From Phenylobacterium sp. (lineage in GTDB: Bacteria; Pseudomonadota; Alphaproteobacteria; Caulobacterales; Caulobacteraceae), in assembly GCF_024508875.1 (NCBI RefSeq), contig NZ_JANINU010000081.1:1-45273 (forward strand): a DNA stretch of 45,273 nt. Reading direction: 5' to 3'. The number at the start of each line of letters is the position of its first letter. The stretch's first letter is position 1. The position numbers and the translations under genes were made by a program. A model generated the notes under the pieces. The model was not told where the DNA came from. It made no database searches and was given only the letters and a program-made list of their open reading frames with translations. Below, piece after piece: positions 15,900-24,081 of the stretch.

Positions 15900-18245
15900 A
15901 TGACGAACAATCGGCGGAACTTCAGGCGCGCCACGCGCTGGTCGGCGGGCTTGCTCGCCACAACCATGCTCACCGGGGTCGCCGGGACCGCGCTGGCCCA
16001 GACGGCGCCGTCCGGCGAGGTCGGCCTGGAAGAAGTGGTGGTCACCGCGCAGAAGCGGTCCGAAAACCTGCAGGACGTGCCGATCAGCATCCAGGCCCTG
16101 GGCACGGAGCGGCTGGAGTCGCTGCAGGTCAACGACACCACCGACTATGTCCGCTTCATGCCCAGCGTCTCGGCGCCCACGGGTGCGCCGGGTTTCTCGA
16201 ACTTCTACATGCGTGGCGTCGCCTCGGGCGAGAACAACAACCACTCCGGTCCGCTGCCCAGCGTGGGCGTCTATCTCGACGAGCAGCCGGTGACGACGAT
16301 CACCGGCCCCCTGGACGTCCACATCTACGACATCGCGCGCGTCGAGGTTCTCGCCGGGCCGCAGGGCACGCTGTACGGCGCCAGTTCCCAGGCCGGCACG
16401 ATCCGGATCATCACCAACAAGCCCGACACGAAGGGCTTCAAGGCCGGCTACGACCTCGAGGTCAACTCCACGGCGCACGGCGACTTCGGCTACGGCGCCG
16501 AGGGCTTCGTCAACATCCCGCTGCATGAGAAGGCGGCCATCCGCCTCGTGGCCTGGGCCGAGCACGACGGCGGCTACATCGACAACGTGCCGGGCTCCTT
16601 CGTCTTCCCGACAGGCGCCATCGCGGTGAACAACGCCAAGGAAGTGAAGAACGACTACAACGAGGTCGACACGGTCGGCGCGCGCGCCGCGCTGAAGATC
16701 GACCTTACCGACAACTGGACCGTCACGCCCACCCTGATGGGCCAGCGCACCCAGGCCGACGGCGGCTTCGCGGCCGACCCCAGCAAGGGCGACCTGAAGA
16801 TCAGCCGCTACTATCCGGAGGGTTCTGACGACAAGTGGTTCCAGGCGGCCGCCACGATCGAGGGCAAGGTCGCCAACCTCGACGTGCTGTACGCCGGCGC
16901 GCACATGCGGCGCTGGATCGACACCGACTCCGACTACTCCGACTACAGCTTCTTCTACGACACGCTGTTCGGGTACGGCGCCTACACCACCGACGACGCC
17001 GGCAACTTCATCAACACGTCGCAGTACATCCAGGGCCGCGACTACTTCAAGAAGACCAGCCACGAGCTGCGGCTGGCCTCGCCCACCGAGAACCGTTTCA
17101 AGGTGGTGGCCGGCCTCTTCTACCAGAAGCAGACCCACAACATCGAGCAGCGCTACCGGATCGACAACCTGGCCGCGGTCAGCGAGGTGCCGGGCTGGCC
17201 GGACACCCTGTGGCTGACCAAGCAGCTACGGACCGACCGCGACTACGCCGCGTTCGCCGACGGCACGTTCGATATCACCGACCAGCTCTCGATCACCGGC
17301 GGCATCCGGTTCTTCAAGTACAAGAACTCGCTACAGGGCTTCTTCGGCTTCGGCGCGGGCTATGGCAGCACCGGCCAGCGGCAGTGCGTGGCCCCTCTGG
17401 GGTCCCCCACGCCGATCGTCGAGGGCGGTCCCTGCACCAACGTGGACAAGACCACCAAGGGCGACGGCCACACCTACCGGATCAACGCCACCTACAAGAT
17501 CACGCCGGACAAGATGGTCTACGCCACCCTGTCCACCGGCTTCCGGCCCGGCGGCATCAACCGGCGCGGCACCCTGCCGCCCTATGACGCCGACTTCCTG
17601 AAGAACCACGAGATCGGCTGGAAGACGTCGTGGCTCGACAACCGGCTGCGGTGGAACGGCGCGATCTTCTACGAGAAGTGGAACAACTTCCAATTTTCCT
17701 TCCTCGGCGCCAACGGCCTCACCGAGATCCGCAACGCGGGCAAGGCGAAGATGAAGGGCGTGGAATCCGACATCAACTGGCTGGTGGCCGACGGCTTCAC
17801 CCTCATCGGCGCCGGCGCCTACACCGACGCCGAACTGAACGAGGACTACGTCCCCAATCCCGCCGCGCCGCCCGAGGCCACGAAGGGCACGTCGCTGCCG
17901 GTCACGCCCAAGTTCAAGGGCAACCTGTCGGCGCGCTACGAATGGACGATCGGCGACATGGACGCCCACGTCCAGGCGTCGGCGGTCTACACCGGCTCGG
18001 CCTATCCCGACCTGCGGATTTCGGACCGCTCGGTCATCGGCAAGCTGCCCAGCTCCACTACCTTCGACCTGACGTTCGGCGTGGAACGGGATAGCTGGCG
18101 GATCGAGGCCTTCGCCAAGAACCTGTTCGACGACGACGGCCAGAACGACCGCTTCGTGCAGTGCGCCTCGTCGGTCTGCACCCGCGTCTACACGGTGCCG
18201 ATCCGCCCGCGGATCATCGGCGTGAAGGTCGGCCAGACGTTCTAA
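15900..18245 (+). CDS. TonB-dependent outer-membrane receptor
   Basis: A 781-residue protein. The signal peptide covers residues 1-33 (ALA cleavage). A TonB box EEVVVTA follows at 44-50, then a plug domain (SENLQDVPISIQAL to GTIRIITNKP) and a 22-strand-type barrel ending in a terminal phenylalanine (KVGQTF), as needed for outer-membrane insertion. It belongs to the large class of alphaproteobacterial receptors beginning VTAQKR. No FecA-type N-terminal signalling extension is present. A GAGGGGG ribosome-binding site lies 5' of the ATG. The partner sulfotransferase upstream suggests uptake of a compound related to a sulfated substrate, but the ligand is unknown. A CVAPLG...GGPCTN loop and CASSVC near the end could form disulfides. 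Confidence 0.95.
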   Translation: MTNNRRNFRRATRWSAGLLATTMLTGVAGTALAQTAPSGEVGLEEVVVTAQKRSENLQDVPISIQALGTERLESLQVNDTTDYVRFMPSVSAPTGAPGFSNFYMRGVASGENNNHSGPLPSVGVYLDEQPVTTITGPLDVHIYDIARVEVLAGPQGTLYGASSQAGTIRIITNKPDTKGFKAGYDLEVNSTAHGDFGYGAEGFVNIPLHEKAAIRLVAWAEHDGGYIDNVPGSFVFPTGAIAVNNAKEVKNDYNEVDTVGARAALKIDLTDNWTVTPTLMGQRTQADGGFAADPSKGDLKISRYYPEGSDDKWFQAAATIEGKVANLDVLYAGAHMRRWIDTDSDYSDYSFFYDTLFGYGAYTTDDAGNFINTSQYIQGRDYFKKTSHELRLASPTENRFKVVAGLFYQKQTHNIEQRYRIDNLAAVSEVPGWPDTLWLTKQLRTDRDYAAFADGTFDITDQLSITGGIRFFKYKNSLQGFFGFGAGYGSTGQRQCVAPLGSPTPIVEGGPCTNVDKTTKGDGHTYRINATYKITPDKMVYATLSTGFRPGGINRRGTLPPYDADFLKNHEIGWKTSWLDNRLRWNGAIFYEKWNNFQFSFLGANGLTEIRNAGKAKMKGVESDINWLVADGFTLIGAGAYTDAELNEDYVPNPAAPPEATKGTSLPVTPKFKGNLSARYEWTIGDMDAHVQASAVYTGSAYPDLRISDRSVIGKLPSSTTFDLTFGVERDSWRIEAFAKNLFDDDGQNDRFVQCASSVCTRVYTVPIRPRIIGVKVGQTF

Positions 18246-18249
18246 GCGT

Positions 18250-19119
18250 TCAGGAAGTCGCCGCCGGCTCGTCCCACCAGGGGTAGGCCGGCGGCATGTC
18301 CGAGGAGACCCGCCCCGGGAACCGGGGCGGGCGCTTCTCGAGGAAGGCGCTGACGCCCTCGCGCACGTCCGGCCCCGCGCCAAGCTGCATCGACAGCGGC
18401 CCGTCCACCTTCAGCAACTCCCACGGATCGGGCGCCCCGGCGAACCGCCACAGCATCTGCCGCGCCAGCGCGATGGAGACCGGCGCCGTGTTCTCGGCGA
18501 TCTCCAGCGCCAGTTCGCGGGCCCGGGCGAGCAGGGCTTCCGGTTCGACGACCTCGCTGACCAGTCCCGCGGCTTTGCCCTCCTCGGCCGGGATGAGCGA
18601 ACCCGTCAGGCACCAGCGCAGCGCCTGCGGCAGGCCCACGAGCCGCGGCAGGAACCAGGCGCTGCCAGCCTCCGGCACCAGTCCGCGCCGGGCGAAGATG
18701 AAGCCGACCCGTGCGCCGGCCGCCGCGATGCGGATGTCCATCGGCAGGGTCATGGTGGCGCCCACGCCCACGGCTGCTCCATTCAGCGCGGCGATCGACG
18801 GCTTGCGGCAGTTGAAGATCGCCTCGACGAAGCCGCCGCCCGTCTGCCGGGGTTTGCCCGGCGCGGCGAACGCGACCGACCCCTCGGCCTTGGCGTCGAA
18901 GGCGCCGGCGCCGCCGGAGATGTCCGCCCCCGCGCAGAAAGCCCGCCCGGCGCCCGTGACGAGGACCACCCGCACGTCGTCGTCCTGGTCCGCCCGCTGG
19001 AACGCGTCGGCCAACTCGGCGCCCATTACGGCCGTATAGGCGTTCAGCTTGTCGGGCCGGTTGAGGGTGATCGTCAGCACCGGGCCGTCGACTTCGTACA
19101 GGATCGTCTCGTAGGCCAT
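18250..19119 (-). CDS. Enoyl-CoA hydratase/isomerase (crotonase) family protein
   Basis: A 289-residue cytosolic enzyme. The oxyanion-hole motifs are GRAFCAGADISGG and ALNGAAVGVGATMTLPMD. Of the two catalytic glutamates of hydratases, the first position reads T or M (GVGATMTL), while the second is present in RRGLVPEAGSAWFLPRL. A single Glu in a GLVPE context is more typical of delta3,delta2-enoyl-CoA isomerases and PaaG-like enzymes than of true hydratases. The start ATG has GGGAGGAC just upstream. Its 3' end converges on the TonB receptor, with four bases between the stops. No other beta-oxidation genes are adjacent. Confidence 0.88.
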   Translation of the reverse strand: MAYETILYEVDGPVLTITLNRPDKLNAYTAVMGAELADAFQRADQDDDVRVVLVTGAGRAFCAGADISGGAGAFDAKAEGSVAFAAPGKPRQTGGGFVEAIFNCRKPSIAALNGAAVGVGATMTLPMDIRIAAAGARVGFIFARRGLVPEAGSAWFLPRLVGLPQALRWCLTGSLIPAEEGKAAGLVSEVVEPEALLARARELALEIAENTAPVSIALARQMLWRFAGAPDPWELLKVDGPLSMQLGAGPDVREGVSAFLEKRPPRFPGRVSSDMPPAYPWWDEPAATS

Positions 19120-19305
19120 CTTGTCCTCCCGGCTGTCGTTTGCGCCATCCCGCGCGCTTGACGAAGCGGCAGGTCAAGCGCCGGCGACCTCCAGGAACGC
19201 TGGTCGAAAAAGCGGCGACGACGGCGTGACCGAGCCTTGCCGCAACGGCGCCGCAGACGACGGCGTGGATCGGCGCCATCCTCGGTGCGCGCAGACGGAG
19301 GGGCC

Positions 19306-20088
19306 ATGACGGAGATCCCGCTCGACGACCGCGGCTTCCTGCTGGGGCACGGCCTGTTCGAGACCGTCCTCTGGACCGGTGGGCGGCTCGAGCACTGGGA
19401 CGACCACCTCGAACGGCTGGAGCGTGGTTGCCGCACGCTGCGCCTGCCGCCGCCCGAACGCGCCGCCGCGCTCGCCGCCGCCCAGGCGGCCGTGGCCGCC
19501 GCCAGCGCGCCCAAACGGGGGGCGGTGCGGATCAACTGGACCGCCGGCGCGGGCGGAACAGGCGACCTGGATCCCCCGGCCGAACTGCGCCCCGGCCTCA
19601 CCGCGATGGCCTGGGCGCTGGGGCCCGCGCCGGGGCCGGCCAAACTGGTCACCGCGCATGTGCGACGCAACGACCGTTCACCGACCTCGCGCCTCAAGTC
19701 GCTGTCGTGCCTCGATAATGTGATCGCCCGCGCCGAGGCGTTGGAGAGCGGCGCCGACGAGGCGCTGATGCTGAACACGGCGGGCGAGGTCGCCTGCGCG
19801 GCGGCGGCCAACGTCTTCTGGGTGCGTCACGAGGAGGTGTTCACGCCGGACCTGGACTGTGGGGTGCTCGATGGGATCATGCGAAGGCAGGTGATCGCCG
19901 CCTGCCACGACCTGGGCCTGCCGGTGCAGGAGGTCTATGCCAACCTGGGCCGCATGGCGGGGGCCCCGATGTTCCTGACGAGCAGCCTGTCCGGCGTCCG
20001 GCCCGTGGCCAGCCTGGACGGGCGCGAGCTGCCGACGTCGCCCCTGGTCGCGGCCATCGCCAAGGCGGTCAGTCGAGCTTCGAAATGA
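19306..20088 (+). CDS. Aminotransferase class IV (PabC-like)
   Basis: A 260-residue PLP enzyme of fold type IV. N-terminal DDRGFLLGHGLFET is the class signature. The catalytic lysine is in SRLKSLSCLDNVIARAEA, and NTAGEVACAAAANVFWV carries the conserved Glu. This family includes 4-amino-4-deoxychorismate lyase (folate synthesis), D-alanine aminotransferase and branched-chain aminotransferases. The short N-terminus and the RGFLLGHGLFET form favour an ADC lyase-like role, but pabA and pabB are not in view. The start ATG follows GGAGGGG. The gene ends 20 bases inside the convergent omega-aminotransferase gene. Confidence 0.82.
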   Translation: MTEIPLDDRGFLLGHGLFETVLWTGGRLEHWDDHLERLERGCRTLRLPPPERAAALAAAQAAVAAASAPKRGAVRINWTAGAGGTGDLDPPAELRPGLTAMAWALGPAPGPAKLVTAHVRRNDRSPTSRLKSLSCLDNVIARAEALESGADEALMLNTAGEVACAAAANVFWVRHEEVFTPDLDCGVLDGIMRRQVIAACHDLGLPVQEVYANLGRMAGAPMFLTSSLSGVRPVASLDGRELPTSPLVAAIAKAVSRASK

Positions 20089-21379
20089 CCGCCCGCAGCG
20101 TCGTGGCCAACTGGTCGATCTGGGCCTCGCTCACGATCAGCGGCGGAGACATCGCCAGGGTGTCGCCGGTGCAGCGCACCAGGATGCCCGCCTCGAACGC
20201 CGCCACCATCGCCGCATAGCCGCGCTCGCCGCCCTTGGGCGCGAGGTCGATGCCGGCCATCAGGCCCAGGTTGCGGACGTCGGTCACCAGCGGCAGGTCC
20301 TTCAGCCCGTGCACGGCGTCGGCCCAGGCCTCCGCCAGCTCGCCGGCCCGGGTGAACAGCCCCTCGCGGCGGTAGATATCGAGAGTGGCCAGGCCCGCAG
20401 CGCAGGCCACGGGGTGGCCCGAATAGGTGTAGCCGTGGAACAGCTCCATCGGAGTCTCCGAACCGTTCACGACGGCGTCGTGCACCGCGCGGCTGGCGAA
20501 GACCGCGCCCATTGGCAGGACGCCGTTGGTGATGCCCTTGGCGGTGGTCATCAGGTCGGGCGTGACGCCGAAGTACTGGCCGGCGAACGGCGCCCCGAGC
20601 CGCCCGAATCCCGTGATCACCTCGTCGAAGATCAGCAGGATGCCGTGGGCGTCGCAGATCTTCCGCAGGCGCTCGAGATAGCCCTGCGGCGGCGGCAGCA
20701 CGCCCGCCGACCCGGCCACCGGCTCGACGATCACGGCCGCCAGGGTCTCGGCGCCGTGCAACGCGATCAGCCCCTCCAGGTCGTCGGCCAGTTCGGCGCC
20801 GTGCGGCGGCAGTCCGCGCGAAAAGGCGTTGCGGCCAACATCCAGGGTGTGGCGCAGGTGGTCGGCCGGCAGCAACGGATAGACGCGACGGTTGTTCACC
20901 AGCCCGCCCGCCGAGATCCCGCCGAAGCCGACGCCGTGATAGCCCTTCTCCCGGCCGATGATCTTGCTGCGCTGCCCCTGGCCGCGGCCCCGGTGGTAGG
21001 CGATGGCGATCTTCAGCGCGGTGTCGACCGATTCCGAGCCCGAATTGGTGAAGAACACCCGGTCCAGACCGGCGGGCGCGACCTCCGCCAGCGCGGTGGC
21101 GAAGTCGAAGGCGATGGGGTGGCCCATCTGGAACGACGGCGCGTAGTCCAGGGTCATGAGCTGCTGGTTCACCGCCGCGGCGATCTCGGGCCGCGCGTGG
21201 CCGGCGTTCACGCACCAGAGCCCGGACGTGCCGTCGAGCACCTCGCGCCCGTCCTCCGACCGGTAGTGCATGCCCTTGGCCGAGACGAGCAGGCGTGGCG
21301 CGCTCTTGAACTGGCGGTTGGCCGTGAACGGCATCCAGTAGTGCGAGAGGTCGGGGCGGTTGTCGCGGTCGTAGGCCAT
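20069..21379 (-). CDS. Omega-amino acid:pyruvate aminotransferase (class III, PLP)
   Basis: A 436-residue PLP enzyme. Visible motifs are HYWMPFTANRQFK (N-terminal substrate-pocket segment of beta-alanine:pyruvate-type transaminases), FFTNSGSESVDTALKIA, LLIFDEVITGFGR with the PLP aspartate, and TTAKGITNG with the Schiff-base lysine. These enzymes transfer the amino group of beta-alanine or other omega-amines to pyruvate. The start ATG at 21379 was chosen over a longer frame because it gives the usual N-terminus (MAYDRDNRPDL). An MFS transporter lies 50 bases upstream on the same strand and may be cotranscribed. It overlaps the convergent aminotransferase class IV gene by 20 bases. Confidence 0.9.
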   Translation of the reverse strand: MAYDRDNRPDLSHYWMPFTANRQFKSAPRLLVSAKGMHYRSEDGREVLDGTSGLWCVNAGHARPEIAAAVNQQLMTLDYAPSFQMGHPIAFDFATALAEVAPAGLDRVFFTNSGSESVDTALKIAIAYHRGRGQGQRSKIIGREKGYHGVGFGGISAGGLVNNRRVYPLLPADHLRHTLDVGRNAFSRGLPPHGAELADDLEGLIALHGAETLAAVIVEPVAGSAGVLPPPQGYLERLRKICDAHGILLIFDEVITGFGRLGAPFAGQYFGVTPDLMTTAKGITNGVLPMGAVFASRAVHDAVVNGSETPMELFHGYTYSGHPVACAAGLATLDIYRREGLFTRAGELAEAWADAVHGLKDLPLVTDVRNLGLMAGIDLAPKGGERGYAAMVAAFEAGILVRCTGDTLAMSPPLIVSEAQIDQLATTLRAVISKLD

Positions 21380-21429
21380 CGCGCATGTCCTTCTGCTCGC
21401 CTCACGAAAACAGCTTCGCGGGCGTCTCG

Positions 21430-22704
21430 CTACCCCTGCGCGCCCTGGGGCTTGGGTTCGGCGAAGCCTGGCCCCAGCCGCCGCGCCGGACCGCCCAGCA
21501 TGCCCGCAAAACCGGCGATGGCCGCCGCCGCGCCGCAGGCCAGGATGGTGTTGGCCGGTCCCAGCGCGTGCAGGACCCACGGCCCGGCGGCGGTGGCGGC
21601 CATCATCGACCCGATGATCGTCACCATGCGCAGGCGCAGCACGGCGGCGTAGTCGTCGCTAGCCAGGCGGGTGGCGAAGAAGGTGGTGATCTGCAACGTC
21701 GCGACGCTGTTGCCCACGCCCACCAGCGCGGCGGCCGCGGCCAGCCCGGCCACCAGCCAGGCCGTCGGCGCCCCGGCCAGCGCGATGGCGACCGCGCCCA
21801 TCACCGACAGGCTGACGCCGATCATGACGTAGCCCTGGAAGAGCCTGCGCAGGGGCCGCCTCGCCTCGGCGAGGACCAGCAGCGGGGTGGAGACGATCTC
21901 GGCCGTCGCGCCCACGCGCATGACGATCGCCAGTCCCGGCAGGCCGACATCGCCCTGCACGAACAGCAGCGGCACGGCGACGGTGTAGCCCAGGGCATAG
22001 CCGCCGCCTCGGATGCCGGTGGCGATCAGCACGCTCCAGACCCCGGGACAGCCGCTGGCCGCCCGGACGCCCCGCGCCAAGCGCCGGAAGATGCCGGGCG
22101 CCGCGGCCGGTGGGTGGGCGCCGCTCTCGAGTCGCCGGCCGACCAGCGCCACGGCCAGGGCGGACGCCAGGAAGGTGACCGCGTTGACGGTCAGGAGATG
22201 GATCGGCGCTATCACCTTCAGCGCCAGCGCGGCCAGGAAGGGCCCGGCGGCCTGGGCGATCCGGACGGACGAGTCGAAGAGGCCGTTCACCTCTCGCACC
22301 CTCCCCGGCGCCACGAGCGGCAGGCTGGACAGGAACACCGGCCGCGCCATCACGCCGATGGCGCTGAGCGCCGTGCTGGAGGCCACCAGCATCGGCAGGC
22401 TGAGCCCCCAGGTCAGGCCGGCGACCACGACCAGCCCGGCGCCCGCAGCCGAGACGATCTCGCCGACCACCAGGAACCGCCGCCGCGGGACCATCTCGAT
22501 CAGCGGCCCGGCCAGCAGGCTCACCGCCAGCATCGCGGCCGCCTGGGCGGTCACCAGCAGGGATGCGTCCGCTCCCGCCATCGTTGCCGCCAGCCAGATC
22601 GCGCCGACGCGGAAGAGCTCGCTGCCGATCGCCGACAGCGAGAGGCCGCTCCAGAGGACCCGAACGTCCCGGTCCTTCAACAGCTCGGCATAGGGGTGGG
22701 CCAT
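21430..22704 (-). CDS. MFS transporter
   Basis: A 424-residue inner-membrane protein with about 12 hydrophobic segments. An N-terminal LLKDRDVRVLWSGLSLSAIGSELF motif and a PRRRFLVVGEI loop between helices 2 and 3 are typical of the major facilitator group that includes MFS_3/EntS-like exporters. The central loop (residues about 195-215) is basic. The substrate is unknown. It precedes the omega-aminotransferase gene by 50 bases on the same strand, so an amine or amino-acid-related substrate is possible but unproven. The ribosome-binding site before the ATG is weak. Confidence 0.85.
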   Translation of the reverse strand: MAHPYAELLKDRDVRVLWSGLSLSAIGSELFRVGAIWLAATMAGADASLLVTAQAAAMLAVSLLAGPLIEMVPRRRFLVVGEIVSAAGAGLVVVAGLTWGLSLPMLVASSTALSAIGVMARPVFLSSLPLVAPGRVREVNGLFDSSVRIAQAAGPFLAALALKVIAPIHLLTVNAVTFLASALAVALVGRRLESGAHPPAAAPGIFRRLARGVRAASGCPGVWSVLIATGIRGGGYALGYTVAVPLLFVQGDVGLPGLAIVMRVGATAEIVSTPLLVLAEARRPLRRLFQGYVMIGVSLSVMGAVAIALAGAPTAWLVAGLAAAAALVGVGNSVATLQITTFFATRLASDDYAAVLRLRMVTIIGSMMAATAAGPWVLHALGPANTILACGAAAAIAGFAGMLGGPARRLGPGFAEPKPQGAQG

Positions 22705-22839
22705 GAGGCCGAATCACGCCGCCGAGTCGCGACGCGTGGGAATGAGCGCCGGCGCCGAAACCGGGATGACAACGGTGGGGCGGGGCAGGATGCTGTGGGC
22801 AATGAGCCGGCGCACGAGCGTCGGCCGGGAGGACCTCTC

Positions 22840-24081
22840 ATGCGCTTCGGCGTCTTCTACGAGCACCAGTTGCCCAAGCCGTGGAATCCCGGCGACGAGG
22901 CGCGGCTTTTCCACGAAGCGCTCGAACAGGTCCAGCTCGCCGACCGCCTCGGTTACGACTACGCCTGGGAGGTCGAGCACCACTTCCTCGAGGAGTATTC
23001 CCACTCCTCGGCGCCGGAGGTGTTTCTGGCCGCCTGCGCGGCGCTGACGAAGACCATCCGCCTGGGCCACGGCATCCGCCAAGTGATCCCGAACTACAAC
23101 CATCCCGCCCGCACCGCCGAGGCGCTGGGCACGCTGGACATCGTCTCGAACGGGCGGCTCGAATTCGGCATCGGCGAGGGCGCCACCCGGCTGGAGCTGG
23201 GCGGCTTCGGCATTCCGGCCAAGGAGAAGCGCGCGCTCGCGCTGGAGGCCGCCGAGCAGATCGCCAACATGATGGCGATGAGCCCCTATCCCGGGTTCGA
23301 GGGCGTGGGCTTCTCCATGCCCTGCCGCAACATCGTGCCCAAGCCGGTGCAGACCCCGCATCCGCCGATGTGGATGGCCTGCACCAACCGCGACACCATC
23401 AAGGTCGCGGCCGCCAACGGCCTGGGCGCGCTCGCCTTCTCGTTCCTCGATCCGGAAGAGGCCCGCGGGTGGGCCGAGATCTACTACGGCATCATCAAGT
23501 CGGATCAGTGCGTGCCGCTGGGCCACAGCGTGAACGCCAACCTGGCCATGGTCTCGAACTTCTCGGTCCACCCCGACCGCGACGAGGCGATCCGGCGGGG
23601 GCAGGAAGGTTTCGAGTTCTTCTCCTACGCGGTCAATGCGCTGGTGGCCCACGACGTGCTGCCCGGCCGCTCGAACCTGTTCGCCGACTTCCAGAAAAGC
23701 CGCGCGGCCAGCGACGACGAGATCATCGCCGCCCGCAAGGCCGCCCAGGTCAACGCCAGCGGCATCGGCACGCCCGACGACATCCGCGCCCACATCCAGG
23801 CGTTCCAGGACGCGGGCGTCGACCAGGTGATCTTCATGCAGCAGGCGGGGCGCAACCGGCACGACCACATCGTGCAGTCGCTGGAGCTGTTCGCCGCCGA
23901 GGTCATGCCCGCCTTCAAGGCGGGAGCCGCCGAGCGCGAGGTGAAGAAGGCGGCGGAGCTGGCGCCGTTCGTCGAGGCGGCCATGGCTCGCAAGCGCTGG
24001 ATGAAGCCGCTGGAGGATCACGAGATCCCCATCGTCCCCGCCTCGCGCGCCAAGGCCCAGATCAACGAGGGCGCGCGCTAG
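22840..24081 (+). CDS. LLM-class (luciferase-like) flavin-dependent oxidoreductase
   Basis: A 413-residue cytosolic protein with the bacterial luciferase-like TIM-barrel: MRFGVFYEHQLPKPWN at the N-terminus, YAWEVEHHFLEEYSHSSAPEVFL, RLGHGIRQVIPNYNHPARTAE, and GRLEFGIGEGA in the flavin-binding part. Such enzymes use reduced FMN (sometimes F420) to oxidise organic substrates. The start ATG is preceded by GGGAGGA. Its stop shares CTAG with the stop of the convergent photolyase gene. The substrate cannot be determined; the nearest partner on its own strand is far away, so no dedicated flavin reductase is seen. Confidence 0.88.
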   Translation: MRFGVFYEHQLPKPWNPGDEARLFHEALEQVQLADRLGYDYAWEVEHHFLEEYSHSSAPEVFLAACAALTKTIRLGHGIRQVIPNYNHPARTAEALGTLDIVSNGRLEFGIGEGATRLELGGFGIPAKEKRALALEAAEQIANMMAMSPYPGFEGVGFSMPCRNIVPKPVQTPHPPMWMACTNRDTIKVAAANGLGALAFSFLDPEEARGWAEIYYGIIKSDQCVPLGHSVNANLAMVSNFSVHPDRDEAIRRGQEGFEFFSYAVNALVAHDVLPGRSNLFADFQKSRAASDDEIIAARKAAQVNASGIGTPDDIRAHIQAFQDAGVDQVIFMQQAGRNRHDHIVQSLELFAAEVMPAFKAGAAEREVKKAAELAPFVEAAMARKRWMKPLEDHEIPIVPASRAKAQINEGAR

